From: Methylocystis sp.
GTDB taxonomy: Bacteria > Pseudomonadota > Alphaproteobacteria > Rhizobiales > Beijerinckiaceae
DNA length: 46,957 nucleotides
Reading direction: 5' to 3'
NCBI GenBank assembly: GCA_022843525.1
Contig: JALHNR010000002.1
Coordinates: 1-46,957, forward strand
Below are positions 23,185-32,382 of this stretch, piece after piece. The notes under the pieces were generated by a model. It saw nothing but the letters and a program-made list of their open reading frames with translations, was not told the DNA's origin and searched no databases. The translations under genes were made by a program, and so were the position numbers. The first letter of the stretch is position 1. Every line of letters starts with the position of its first letter.

Positions 23185-25181
23185 ACGCGCCGGTGAAAGT
23201 CCAAGACGCGGATCATGGCGTCTCTCCGCGCGAAGCCTTCGGTGTCTGGGCGCGGATCGCCTTGCTGAGTTTCGGCGGCCCCGCCGGACAAATCGCGCTG
23301 ATGCACAAGGTTCTGGTCGAGGAAAGGCGCTGGCTGTCGGAAAGCCGATTTCTGCACGCGCTCAACTATTGCATGTTGCTGCCCGGCCCCGAGGCGCAAC
23401 AGCTTGCGACCTATGTCGGCTGGCTAATGCATGGAACGTTCGGCGGCGTCATGGCCGGTGGGCTGTTTGTGCTGCCGGGAGCGGCGGCGATCATGACGCT
23501 CTCTGTCGTCTATGCGCTGTTTGGCAAGGTGGGGTTTGTCGTCGCGGCGTTTTTCGGTCTCAAGGCCGCCGTGCTGGCGATTGTCGTCCAGGCGGTGACC
23601 CGGATCGGAAAGCGGGCGCTGAAGAACCGCCTGCTGCAAGGGCTGGCGGCCGCCGCCTTCGTCGCGATCTTCTTTTTCGACGCGCCCTTTCCGCTCATCA
23701 TTCTCGCGGCGGGATTCATCGGCTATTTCGGTGGGCGGGCGCATTTGACGCAATTTTCCAGCGGCGACCGCGGAGCGGCGAAGGATACGGACGGCGACAG
23801 CCTGCTCGGCGATACGCTCCCCCGCCATGCGAGGCCATCAACCCCGTATCCATTGAAAATCGCGAGCGTTTGGCTGTTGCTATGGCTCGTCCCCGTCGCG
23901 GCCCTCTTGCTGGCGTTCGGTCCCGACAATGTCTTTAGCCAGATCGCCGTCTTTTTCAGCAAGATGGCCATGGTGACCTTCGGCGGCGCCTATGCGGTGC
24001 TCGCCTATGTCGCGCAGCAAGCGGTGGACAATTTCCACTGGCTGCGTTCCGGCGAGATGCTCGATGGCCTCGGCATGGCCGAAACCACGCCCGGCCCCTT
24101 GGTGATGGTGCTGCAATTCGTAGGGTTTCTTGCCGCCTATCGGCAACCTGGCGTCCTGCCGCCGCTCCTCGCCGGCGCGCTCGGCGGCCTGCTGACGACA
24201 TGGGTGACATTCGCGCCCTGCTTTTTATGGATTTTTCTCGGCGCGCCCTATGTCGAAAAGCTGCGCGGCGACAAGGCGCTCGCCGGAGCGCTGACGACGA
24301 TCACGGCGGCCGTCGTCGGCGTCATTCTCAATCTCGCGCTCTGGTTTTCGATCCACGCGCTGTTTCGCGAGGTCGCTCTGGTTCAAGGCCTCGGCTTCTC
24401 CTTCGAAGTTCCCACGCCTTCGAGCGTCGATCCTCTGGCGCTTTTGCTGGCGATCGGCGCGGCGCTCGCGCTGTTTCGTTTCGATCTTGGCGTCCCACGC
24501 ACATTGGACCTCTGCATGGCGGCAGGCGTGCTGTTGTTCCTGATCGGCGCATCTCCGGCGGCGGCGCAGACGCTGACGGTCGTGAAAGAAAGCACGGCGT
24601 CGCAAGTCGCCGTCGATGATTCGCTCGCGCCGAAAATCCTGCTGTCCTTCGCCGCGCTTTGGCACACTTTCGCCTTCGCCGGCGGCGGCGTTCACGTGGT
24701 CGACGCCTATCGGTCCTTGTTCTTCGGCGGCTACGAATCTCGTTGGGCGCGGATCATCCGGTCGGCCGACTGGCAATTGTGGGCGTCTGGCTTCGCGATC
24801 ATCGGACTTGGAATCGCGCTTTCCGGCCTCAATTATCTCACAAGCCCCAAACTGTGGGCCAAAGGGACGCTGATTTGCGTCTGGCTCGCTGCGACGCAAA
24901 CCATGCGTCGTTTCGCCTTGCCGAAATTCCAGCGAGGCGAAAGAGGACCGATATTGCTCGCATCCTCAATCAGCGCCGCCTGTTGGAGTTACGGCGCCTG
25001 GCTCCGCGTGGCGAAGCCCTTGGCCAATGGCGTCGCGCCCTTTTGGGCGCTGCTCGCGGGATTCGTCGTGACGATCGTCGGTTTCATCTTTCTGACGCTC
25101 CTCTTCGAGAAGCGTCGCGACGACTTCGACCGCAAGGCGAGAGAAGGCGCGCGCTCCGTAAAGGCAGGCGCGCGGAATTGA
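23181..25181 (+). CDS. chrA: Chromate transporter ChrA with extra C-terminal membrane region
   Basis: A 666-aa inner-membrane chromate efflux protein. The two CHR half-domains are clear: SFGGPAGQIALMHKVLV, LPGPEAQQLATYVGW (about 25-95) and the second repeat VTFGGAYAVLAYVAQQAV, TTPGPLVMVLQFVGF (about 265-325). A usual long ChrA ends near residue 440-460. Here about 200 further residues follow, with a loop (about 465-490) and about five more membrane segments, ending in a basic tail. The start overlaps chrB (ATGA). The extra part is not a second ChrA; its function is unknown. Confidence 0.9.
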   Translation: MNAPVKVQDADHGVSPREAFGVWARIALLSFGGPAGQIALMHKVLVEERRWLSESRFLHALNYCMLLPGPEAQQLATYVGWLMHGTFGGVMAGGLFVLPGAAAIMTLSVVYALFGKVGFVVAAFFGLKAAVLAIVVQAVTRIGKRALKNRLLQGLAAAAFVAIFFFDAPFPLIILAAGFIGYFGGRAHLTQFSSGDRGAAKDTDGDSLLGDTLPRHARPSTPYPLKIASVWLLLWLVPVAALLLAFGPDNVFSQIAVFFSKMAMVTFGGAYAVLAYVAQQAVDNFHWLRSGEMLDGLGMAETTPGPLVMVLQFVGFLAAYRQPGVLPPLLAGALGGLLTTWVTFAPCFLWIFLGAPYVEKLRGDKALAGALTTITAAVVGVILNLALWFSIHALFREVALVQGLGFSFEVPTPSSVDPLALLLAIGAALALFRFDLGVPRTLDLCMAAGVLLFLIGASPAAAQTLTVVKESTASQVAVDDSLAPKILLSFAALWHTFAFAGGGVHVVDAYRSLFFGGYESRWARIIRSADWQLWASGFAIIGLGIALSGLNYLTSPKLWAKGTLICVWLAATQTMRRFALPKFQRGERGPILLASSISAACWSYGAWLRVAKPLANGVAPFWALLAGFVVTIVGFIFLTLLFEKRRDDFDRKAREGARSVKAGARN

Positions 25182-25204
25182 TCGACAACTCAAGGAGGCT
25201 GAAC

Positions 25205-25912
25205 ATGACGCAAGACATCGACCGCAGACATTTCATCGGCGCCGCCGCAACGGCTGGCGCGGCGCTCGCGGCAAACACGGCGCGGGCGGAAGACAAGTCC
25301 GCGCCGACGCGCAAGAGCGTGGTTCACGTCGCCGCGCCGATGCCTTTCGATCCTCAGAAGATCAAAGGTCTGTCCGAGAAAATTCTCGTCTCGCATTACG
25401 AGAATAACTACGTCGGCGCCGTCAAGCGATTGAACGCCATCGCCGAACAGTTGGCGGGGCTCGATTTCGACAAGGCGCCGGGCTTCCAGATCAACGGCCT
25501 CAAGCGCGAGGAGCTGATCGCAACCAATTCCATGATCCTGCACGAGGTCTATTTTGCCGGGCTTGGCGAGGCGAACAAGCCGGGCGCGGCGCTCAACGAC
25601 GCCATCGAACGCGACTTTGGCTCGTTCGACCGCTGGCGCTCCGAATTCGTCGGCATGGGCAAGGCGCTCGGCGGCGGTTCCGGCTGGGTCGTTCTCGCCT
25701 ATGACAAGCATGGCAAGCGGCTCGTTAATTCCTGGGCGAACGATCACACGCAAATCATCGCCGGCGGCGATCCGGTGCTCGTCCTCGACATGTTCGAACA
25801 CGCCTATCAGATGGATTTCGGCGCAAAGGCCGCGGATTACGTTAAGTCCGTCATGGCGGCGATCAACTGGTCCAGCGCCGACCGTCTATATGAGCGCTAC
25901 AGTAAGGCATGA
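25205..25912 (+). CDS. Fe/Mn superoxide dismutase of the chromate operon (ChrC-like)
   Basis: A 235-aa protein with an N-terminal DRRHFIGAAATAGAALAA stretch that looks like a twin-arginine (Tat) signal, followed by a Fe/Mn-SOD fold. Metal-ligand motifs are SHYENNY, LHEVYFAGLG and DMFEHAYQMDFG. The family is the SOD type found in chrBAC operons, where chrC encodes a superoxide dismutase that handles oxidants from chromate reduction. It follows chrA by 23 bp with a strong AAGGAGG site. Tat export would place the enzyme in the periplasm, which is unusual and is inferred only from the RR motif. Confidence 0.88.
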   Translation: MTQDIDRRHFIGAAATAGAALAANTARAEDKSAPTRKSVVHVAAPMPFDPQKIKGLSEKILVSHYENNYVGAVKRLNAIAEQLAGLDFDKAPGFQINGLKREELIATNSMILHEVYFAGLGEANKPGAALNDAIERDFGSFDRWRSEFVGMGKALGGGSGWVVLAYDKHGKRLVNSWANDHTQIIAGGDPVLVLDMFEHAYQMDFGAKAADYVKSVMAAINWSSADRLYERYSKA

Positions 25913-25985
25913 CGTGGAAATTCGAATAGAATAAGCGTTCACGTCACGCATCACATCTCTCCACCAGCGATGCAATTGGCGGCGC

Positions 25986-26924
25986 TTATGCGCCGCCCTC
26001 GTCGAATTTCCACACGGGAATGCCGAGCTTCCGCGCCTTGTCGGCGAGGTTGGCGGAGATGCCGGAGCCCGGGAAGACGATCACGCCGATCGGCAAGGTT
26101 TCGAGCATTTGGTCGTTGCGCTTGAACGGCGCCGCCTTGGCGTGACGCGCCCAGTCCGGTTTGAAGGCGATCTGAGCGATCTTGCGATTGTCGGCCCAGC
26201 AGGCGGCGATGCGCTCGGCGCCTCGGGGGCTGCCGCCATGCAGCAGCACCATGTCGGGGTGCTTGGCCAGCGCTTTGTCGAGCCGATCCCAGATCGCGCG
26301 ATGATCGCTGAAATCGAGCCCACCGGTGAAGGCTACCTTGGGTCCGATAGCGAGCAAAACATCGTTTTCGGACTTTCGTTTGGCGGCGAGAAAATCCCGG
26401 CTGTCGATCATCGCCGCGGTCAGCGCGCGATGGTTGACCTTTGACCCCGAGCGCGGACGCCAGGTTGAGCCGGCGTGGCGCTCGAATTGGTCGGCGGCGT
26501 GATCGCGGAACAGCTCCATGCTGTCACGCCGCTCGATGAGCGTCTGTCCTTCGGCGATGAGGCGCTCCAGTTCCACCGAGCGGATTTCGGAGCCGTCCTG
26601 TTCCTTCTGACCGCGCCGCTGCGACTGCTCATTGTCGTCGAGTTCGCGCTCGATGCGGGCAATAGCGCGGTGAAAAAGATTGACGGTCGACCAGAGCAAC
26701 TCTTCAAGATCGGGTTCGAGGCGGGTGTCGCCCAAGGTGGCGACGAGGGCGTCGAAAATATCGGAGACAGCGCCCGCGATCGTTTGGGCTTGTGGCAGCG
26801 GTCTCGGGTCGGGTTCGTCCTGGAAGGGACGATGGCCGTATAGCTGGAGTTCGGCGAGAACACGATCGGTCGGGGATGAACAACGCGGCGGCTCGAAGCT
26901 TGGGTTGTCGCGTTCGGTCGTCAT
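25986..26924 (-). CDS. DUF2493 (SLOG-related) protein
   Basis: A 312-aa protein. The helical N-terminal two thirds (to about 190) contain VNLFHRAIARIERELDDNEQ. The C-terminal domain (about 195-310) has VAFTGGLDFSDHRAIWDRLD, VLLHGGSPRGAERIA and VIVFPGSGISANLADKARK. This is the DUF2493/YspA-type Rossmann-like fold related to SLOG and DprA-type nucleotide-binding domains. Such genes are standard in alphaproteobacterial ICE backbones. The ligand and role are unknown. Its leader resembles that of DUF736. Confidence 0.85.
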   Translation of the reverse strand: MTTERDNPSFEPPRCSSPTDRVLAELQLYGHRPFQDEPDPRPLPQAQTIAGAVSDIFDALVATLGDTRLEPDLEELLWSTVNLFHRAIARIERELDDNEQSQRRGQKEQDGSEIRSVELERLIAEGQTLIERRDSMELFRDHAADQFERHAGSTWRPRSGSKVNHRALTAAMIDSRDFLAAKRKSENDVLLAIGPKVAFTGGLDFSDHRAIWDRLDKALAKHPDMVLLHGGSPRGAERIAACWADNRKIAQIAFKPDWARHAKAAPFKRNDQMLETLPIGVIVFPGSGISANLADKARKLGIPVWKFDEGGA

Positions 26925-27255
26925 TTGCGCTTTCCTTCGTCGGATCGACCGCGACCCTCGCGGCCTTCATGGCGACGAAAGGCGGCGGGCGGGCCGGGCT
27001 TGCACCCGAAGCGCCGCGAAGGGCCGAAACGAAGTGGAGGATGGCGGAGGGCTGGCTATTTTGTTCGCGCTGTAAAGCGCCCGTAGGGCGCGACGGAAAA
27101 TAGTCGGCCCGCAGCCATTGCGGGCCGGACCGCTTGCCGCAAGGTCGCCCTCTATGAAGGCCTGAGCCGCGGTCCTCTCCGAAGCTTTTGGAAAGCGCGC
27201 CGAGCCGACGCGACAAGTCCGACATGAGTTCGCGCGCTACCTTCCCCGTATCGGC
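26925..27255. other. Leader of the DUF2493 gene with hairpins, no gene
   Basis: No supported ORF. The segment 26950-26975 is a diverged copy of 20686-20711 (22/26 identical). GCGCCC-GTA-GGGCGC (27077-27091) and GGCCCGC paired with GCGGGCC (27106-27126) are perfect hairpins. The second lies downstream of the Toprim gene on its strand, with a following GACTATTTT, and could act as its terminator. Confidence 0.45.
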
Positions 27256-28296
27256 TCACGCCGGAAATCTCATGAAGCGGGCGACGTCTTCCGGCGCAAT
27301 CTGACCCCTGATCGCCGTTCGCAGATCGACGACGCCGAGGCGGCTAAGATCGTCGTTGAAGTCGTCAAAAACCGGCGACAGGATAATCGCCTCGATCCCG
27401 GCGGCGGTTGCACGCTCGACCAGGATCGCCGACGCATTGTCGCCCGCCGCATCGTTGTCGCGAAGAATGTAGAGACGATGCAGCGATGCAGGAAACAGGA
27501 TGGCGGCGAGATGCGCGGACGACAGCGCCGCCATCATCGGCATGGCGGGCATGACGCAGCGAAGCGACAGCACGGTTTCGGTGCCTTCGCCAGCCGCCAT
27601 GACGTAACGCGCCACGCCGAATCTGACTCCGTGGCCAAGGAGACTGCCCATCGCCCGCCTTGGCGTCTCGATCGGCGCCTTGTTGTGGCCTGACGGGTCG
27701 AGCCAGGTGCGATGCGCTCCGGTGAGCTTTCCGTCGAGATCGGTGACGGCTGCGATCATTGCGGGCCAAGTCTCAACGGGCGAGCCATTGTCTGACCGGT
27801 AGTAGCAGCGCGGATGGAAGCGCAGATTTGCGGTTTCGTGAAACGCCGTAATTCCACGATCGCGCAAATACGTCTCGATGATTGTGCCCTCGATTGAGCG
27901 CGACATAGCAAACAAGCGTCGCGCCGATTCAGGCGAACCGATGGGCCTGACTGCCCGAGTTCGGGGTCGATCCGACTCGGCCGTGGTTTGCGGCAGTGTG
28001 AGAAAGCGCCGCGCCTCAATGACCACATCCCGGAAGTCGTCGAGGCGACACGCCTCGCGGATAATGTCGAGCAGATCGCCATGTTCGCCCAAGGCGGCGT
28101 CAACCCAATTTCCGGCGGCGCCCTTGCCCCTTTCAGGTCCGCTCAAGCGAACGAACAGGCTGCGGCCGGGCGTGTTGCGCACGTCGCCGACCAGCCAATA
28201 ATTGCCGTGGCGGCGGCCGTTGGAGAGATAATGACGGCACACCGCCTCGGCCTCGCGCGCGAGACGGTGCGCCAGTTCTGATGCTGGGCTGGACAA
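27256..28296 (-). CDS. Toprim-domain primase-like protein
   Basis: A 346-aa protein. The N-terminal part has a CHYLSNGRRHGNYWLVGDV segment resembling DUF7146/primase zinc-finger-like regions. The Toprim fold (about 215-310) has the catalytic Glu in AAGEGTETVLSL and the acidic pair in LYILRDNDAAGD. I chose TTG 28296, preceded by GGAGG at 8 nt, because no ATG fits; the frame is open to 28425 but that extension overlaps parB. Proteins of this type accompany parB and DUF932 on alphaproteobacterial ICEs and may prime the transferred strand. The role is inferred. Confidence 0.85.
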   Translation of the reverse strand: MSSPASELAHRLAREAEAVCRHYLSNGRRHGNYWLVGDVRNTPGRSLFVRLSGPERGKGAAGNWVDAALGEHGDLLDIIREACRLDDFRDVVIEARRFLTLPQTTAESDRPRTRAVRPIGSPESARRLFAMSRSIEGTIIETYLRDRGITAFHETANLRFHPRCYYRSDNGSPVETWPAMIAAVTDLDGKLTGAHRTWLDPSGHNKAPIETPRRAMGSLLGHGVRFGVARYVMAAGEGTETVLSLRCVMPAMPMMAALSSAHLAAILFPASLHRLYILRDNDAAGDNASAILVERATAAGIEAIILSPVFDDFNDDLSRLGVVDLRTAIRGQIAPEDVARFMRFPA

Positions 28297-28366
28297 ATGT
28301 ACGGCCTCCAAAGCGAAAGGGACCCACCGTTGCTGGCGAGTCCCTCGGGGGCGGCCTCGGGGAGGT

Positions 28367-30499
28367 CTATTCGGCGGCCACGTCCTGGGGTTCGTCCGCC
28401 GACGCATCGCCAGCATCGCTTTCATCGACGAATTCGTCGATAGCCGTTTCGTGCTCTATCGCCGCCGTTTCTTCGACCGCCGTATCGACATTGGCGGTCA
28501 CTGCGGTCGACGGCTCCGATTGATGCGCCGCGCGATCAGGCGCGCGCAGCGGTTCGGGCAGCCATCCGGAACCGGCGAGCATCTGTTCGGCCTCCCGCGC
28601 CAGGTCTCCTTTCTTCAACTGCTCGATGCGCTTCGCCTGTTCGGCGCCCTTGGCCTCGCGCACGGCTTCAATGATTCGCGCCTTGGTCACGCGCCCGAAG
28701 AAATTATCGACGGTCGGCGTCCAGCCGGTCGCGGCGATGTCGAGCGACAGGACATGTGCGAGACGGTCGGCGTGAGCGATGGCCCTTGGCCGGCCGCTCC
28801 ATGCTTCATGAACGGCGTTGACGGTAAGCGAGATGCAATGGGCGAAGAGGCGTTGCTGCGTGCCAGCGTCGAAGGTCGTCAAAGCGTCCCACAGATCGCC
28901 GGGATCGGCGGGAAGCTGCTGTGACCAGTCGTGATGACGGGCGTCGACCTTCGTTGCGAGCGGCGTATCGCCAAGTCCCGGGGCTTGAGCGCCGAAGGCA
29001 ACCGATTTCGGTTCAATCTCCAGACAGGAATCGGAGCCGTAATGGTAGAACAGTTTCAGGCAGAGAACATGCAGCGCCGCGCGAAAGGCGACGCCGGGAT
29101 CATTGCCCACCGCTTCACGCAGCGCCAGCGTGCGATAGGCGGTAAGTTCGGTGAGCAATTTATCGGGCAGAGGCCGCAGACCTTCGTCCTCGTCTTCCGC
29201 CGGCTCGGATTGAACCGCGCCGCCGTTCGGCGCGACAGCCTTGGAAGCGACTAATGCTGATGAGGGCGAGGCGCTGGTCTCGTTCTCATTCTCCTGATCG
29301 GGAGCTTCCGATTCGGTGAACGACGCTTCGTCCTCGGAGCGGCCATAGCCGCGCTCGACGCGCAGCCGGCCCGAACCGTCGATGCTGACGAACGCGCCCG
29401 CCCGGGCGATCTCGACGGGATCGTAGCTGACCGGCCGCTCCTCGATCGCGGCGATCGCGGTCTCGATCTCGCCGAGGCGCTGATCTACTTCCTCGGGAAT
29501 CTCGTCCGCATCGGCGTGGGCTTCTTCAAGCTGCTCGGCCTCGGCGCGCAAAGCGTCGAGCGTCGCGGTTTCTTCGTCCGTCAAAGGTTGGCGCTCTCCC
29601 GAGATGTGCCGCAGGCCGTAGGTATGGCCATAAGGAAAATCGGTCGCGACCTCGACCCATTTCCAGCCCTCGGCGCGGATGGTTTGCGCGTCGCGTTCGA
29701 GTTTTTCCGCGACCAGCCGGTCCAGCAGGCGGGCGTCTTGCAGCCAGCCGCCATCGTCGTTCTGGAACAAATCGCGCATGACGGCGCCGCCGGCGGTGAT
29801 GTAATCTTCGCCGGCATATTGCGCCCGCTTGTCGCTGGCGCGCACGGCGCCCTCGGTCAGAAGCCGGCGGATTTGGTAGGCTTCCTTGTTGTAGGAGCGC
29901 TGGATCGCCTCCCACACCTGCTCCTGGCGTTCGTGGTCCGGGCTGACCGTGAAGCCCATCAATTGGTCGAGCGTCATGCCGTCTTCGGCGTAAATGTCGA
30001 GCAGTTTCGGCGAGACGGACGCCAGCCGCAGTCGCTGCTTGACGACGGCGACGCTAACGAAAAACGCCGCCGCGATCTCTTCTTCGCTCCGTCCTTTTTC
30101 GCGCAGCGCCAGAAAGGCCCGGAACTGGTCGAGCGGATGCAGCGGCGCGCGCTGGACATTCTCGGCGAGACTGTCCTCCTCCGGCGTTCCCTCGGTGCGC
30201 ACGACGCAGGGGATCGGCGCATTGCGAGCCAGGCGCTTCTGCTTCACGAGCAGTTCGAGCGCGCGGTAGCGGCGGCCGCCGGCGGGGATTTCGAACATGC
30301 CGGTCTCGGCGCCGTTCTCATCGAGCACCGGCCGCACGGTGATGCTCTGCAACAACGTGCGGCGGGCGATGTCTTCCGCAAGTTCCTCGATCGAAACGCC
30401 GGCCTTGATGCGCCGCACATTGGATTGCGACAGCACCAGCTTGTTGAAGGGGATATCGCGCGAGGCGCTCAACTGGATTTTCTGAACCGTCTTGGCCAT
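28367..30499 (-). CDS. ParB/Spo0J-type partition protein, large form
   Basis: A 710-aa protein with an N-terminal ParB nuclease-like CTPase domain (about 18-110: AGGRRYRALELLV, EEDSLAENVQRAPLHPLDQ). A helix-turn-helix region follows (about 120-200: SEEEIAAAFFVSVAVVKQRLR). The long C-terminal extension is acidic and rich in Glu and Ala, with a conserved region around 520-640. It is over twice the length of a chromosomal ParB, as usual for ICE/plasmid ParB-like proteins. ATG 30499 follows GGAG. No ParA partner is found in the window. The leader repeats that of DUF932. Confidence 0.88.
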   Translation of the reverse strand: MAKTVQKIQLSASRDIPFNKLVLSQSNVRRIKAGVSIEELAEDIARRTLLQSITVRPVLDENGAETGMFEIPAGGRRYRALELLVKQKRLARNAPIPCVVRTEGTPEEDSLAENVQRAPLHPLDQFRAFLALREKGRSEEEIAAAFFVSVAVVKQRLRLASVSPKLLDIYAEDGMTLDQLMGFTVSPDHERQEQVWEAIQRSYNKEAYQIRRLLTEGAVRASDKRAQYAGEDYITAGGAVMRDLFQNDDGGWLQDARLLDRLVAEKLERDAQTIRAEGWKWVEVATDFPYGHTYGLRHISGERQPLTDEETATLDALRAEAEQLEEAHADADEIPEEVDQRLGEIETAIAAIEERPVSYDPVEIARAGAFVSIDGSGRLRVERGYGRSEDEASFTESEAPDQENENETSASPSSALVASKAVAPNGGAVQSEPAEDEDEGLRPLPDKLLTELTAYRTLALREAVGNDPGVAFRAALHVLCLKLFYHYGSDSCLEIEPKSVAFGAQAPGLGDTPLATKVDARHHDWSQQLPADPGDLWDALTTFDAGTQQRLFAHCISLTVNAVHEAWSGRPRAIAHADRLAHVLSLDIAATGWTPTVDNFFGRVTKARIIEAVREAKGAEQAKRIEQLKKGDLAREAEQMLAGSGWLPEPLRAPDRAAHQSEPSTAVTANVDTAVEETAAIEHETAIDEFVDESDAGDASADEPQDVAAE

Positions 30500-30506
30500 G
30501 GAAGTT

Positions 30507-30557
30507 ACTCCACGACGAGCGGCCGAAAGCCTTTCTCTCGACCTGAAACCCGTCACG
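30507..30557 (-). repeat. Leader repeat copy 1 (upstream of parB)
   Basis: A 51-bp stretch 8 nt upstream of the parB start. It begins ACTCCACGACG and ends CCCGTCACG on the + strand, with a CTCTCG core. It is similar to 31887-31935, at the same distance from the DUF932 start. The shared spacing implies a common promoter or translation-control element. Confidence 0.55.
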
Positions 30558-30661
30558 AAGCGCAGCGCCGCCCTCTTACTCTGAGGGCGATGCCGAAAAA
30601 ATAAGAGGAGGAAGGCACAGCGCCAGAGAACCGTGGTCTCGGCGTCATTGCGTCACGATGA

Positions 30662-31879
30662 TCAGGCGGCGCGCTCCAACAACGCTTTGGCTTTGCCCTC
30701 GATCTCGAGGCGCGCATCCTGATGCGGCTTGGCGCGGGCGATCGCGGTGATGCCCTGCACGAAGTCGAAGATGCTCTCCGGCGGGTGGCCTTCTTCATTC
30801 AGAACCGTCGCGATCACTTTGGCCGTTTCGGCTTTGCTGAACCCGCGCTTACGCAGAAACGCCTCCCGTTCCTCGTCCTTGCGGGCGACGATGCGTTCGC
30901 GCGCCGCTCTGACGCCTGCGATGAAAGGCGCTGGCGAGGAACGCGCGAAGTTCGTCAGCGCTGGCGTCGCCTCATGGGCGAAGCGCTGCGCCGCGAATTT
31001 GCTGTGCCGGATGCTGATCTCTTCAAAACCTTCGACGCCCCAAAGGCTCCGGTTCATGCACACTGCACGAAGATAGAAGGAGGCGATGCCGAGCGTTTTC
31101 GAGCCGACCTCGCTGTTCCAGCAATAAAAGCCGCGAAAGAACACATCTGGATCGCCGTTCGGCAGACGGCCGGCCTCGATCGGATGCGTATCGTCGACGA
31201 GAAACAGAAAGACGTCGCGATCGCTGGCGTAAAGCGTCGTCGTCTCCTTGGAGACGTCGACAAAGGGATTGTGGGTCATGGTCGCCCAGTCGAGGACGCC
31301 AGGAACTTTCCAGCGCGTATCGCCCGTTCCGTTTCCCGCGATCTTCATCACGGCGGCGACGAGTTCATGGTCCCAGATACGACCATAATCGGGACCGGTG
31401 ACGGCGCGCAGCTCCGCCCTGTCGTCCTCGGCTTCGAGCGTTTTGATCAACTCGGCGCGATGCGACAGCAGGCCATGCTGGAGGTTGACGGCGGCGAGAG
31501 GGGCTGGCAGGTCGCGCAAGTAACTCGCCGGCGCGCCGACGAGGCTACAGAGCTGACCGAAGCTCCAGTGCGTCGGCGCGACCGGAACGTCCGAACCCGG
31601 CAAGGCCAGCGTCAGGTGCTCGGCGTTGGCGCCGCGCGCCTCCACCTGGATCTCGGCGCTCTCCACCGTCCGCGTGCGGCTGCGCTCCGAGCGGCCGCGA
31701 ACGGCGACGAACAGTTCCGACAGGGACAAAAACCGCTCGTCATCGGGACGGGAAAACCATTCCGACGACACGCGGCCGATACGCTGACCGCGTGACAGAT
31801 CCACCTTGAAACCGCTCTCGTCGGCAAACCCGGCCGAACCTGCGCCCGCAGCCGCGGCGCTCGCAACATCGATGTTCAT
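30662..31879 (-). CDS. DUF932 domain protein
   Basis: A 405-aa protein. It includes HWSFGQLCSLVGAPASYLRDL, ELRAVTGPDYGRIWDHELV, FLFLVDDTHPIEAG, FYCWNSEVGSKTLGI and RHSKFAAQRF, the conserved blocks of DUF932. That family is related to phage/plasmid-like YfjQ proteins and common on conjugative elements, where it is among the early, leading-region genes. Function is unproven. ATG 31879 is preferred over the TTG two codons upstream. The C-terminus has a KAKALLERAA helix. Confidence 0.87.
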   Translation of the reverse strand: MNIDVASAAAAGAGSAGFADESGFKVDLSRGQRIGRVSSEWFSRPDDERFLSLSELFVAVRGRSERSRTRTVESAEIQVEARGANAEHLTLALPGSDVPVAPTHWSFGQLCSLVGAPASYLRDLPAPLAAVNLQHGLLSHRAELIKTLEAEDDRAELRAVTGPDYGRIWDHELVAAVMKIAGNGTGDTRWKVPGVLDWATMTHNPFVDVSKETTTLYASDRDVFLFLVDDTHPIEAGRLPNGDPDVFFRGFYCWNSEVGSKTLGIASFYLRAVCMNRSLWGVEGFEEISIRHSKFAAQRFAHEATPALTNFARSSPAPFIAGVRAARERIVARKDEEREAFLRKRGFSKAETAKVIATVLNEEGHPPESIFDFVQGITAIARAKPHQDARLEIEGKAKALLERAA

Positions 31880-31886
31880 AACCAAA

Positions 31887-31935
31887 ACTCCACGACGGGC
31901 AACGCGAGCCGCTCTCGCACCTGCATCCCGTCACG
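31887..31935 (-). repeat. Leader repeat copy 2 (upstream of DUF932)
   Basis: A 49-bp stretch 8 nt upstream of DUF932. It begins ACTCCACGACG and ends CCCGTCACG on the + strand, and is a diverged copy of 30507-30557. Sequence outside the repeat is not similar. Confidence 0.55.
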
Positions 31936-32037
31936 GAAAACCGGCCGAACTCTCACTCTATCGATGAAGAACAAACGCACGCGGATATCACGCCACTACC
32001 GTACGATCGAAGACACGAGAAGTTGTTTCTCGTTTAG

Positions 32038-32382
32038 TTTCCGCGGACGCGCCGTGAGCACCTTAACATTCGCAGCCGTCGCCTTGGCGGAAGCGACGCC
32101 TATTGGGAGCTTCCGAAATCGTGGTTCAACGACTTCGTCGATCGCGCACTGCTGCGATACGGTAGGGTCTATATCATCCGGCCCTATCGCGAGCAGGAAG
32201 TCTGCGTGAGGGAGTGCCAGGAAGCGCGGGGCCACGAATGCCAGTGTTCCTGCATGGGGGCCAATCATGGCATGGGCAATGATGGCAATTGGTTCGAGGT
32301 CTCTGACACCTTCTCGTCGTCTGCTGACGGCCCTGTAGGGACAAATACCCGATCAGAAGCTATGTCATCGGGCAACGGATGA
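32038..32382 (+). pseudogene. Decayed gene fragment with a Cys-rich C-terminus
   Basis: A 114-codon open frame with no ATG, GTG or TTG start before its conserved-looking part; a stop (TAG) lies at 32035-32037. The product reads YWELPKSWFNDFVDRAL, then YIIRPYREQEVC. A metal-binding-like run follows (Cys-x3-Cys, then HECQCSCMGANHG). The Cys-x3-Cys...Cys-x-Cys-x-Cys-x2-Asn-His pattern is typical of a recurrent family of small hypotheticals. It is probably the 3' part of a gene whose start was lost. Its last 23 bp overlap the convergent patatin gene. Confidence 0.5.

Noticed and set aside
29516-30604. Long plus-strand open frame (362 codons) opposite parB
   Set aside because: It is the antisense of the ParB coding sequence; GC-rich codon bias keeps it open. 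No promoter, ribosome site or family similarity.
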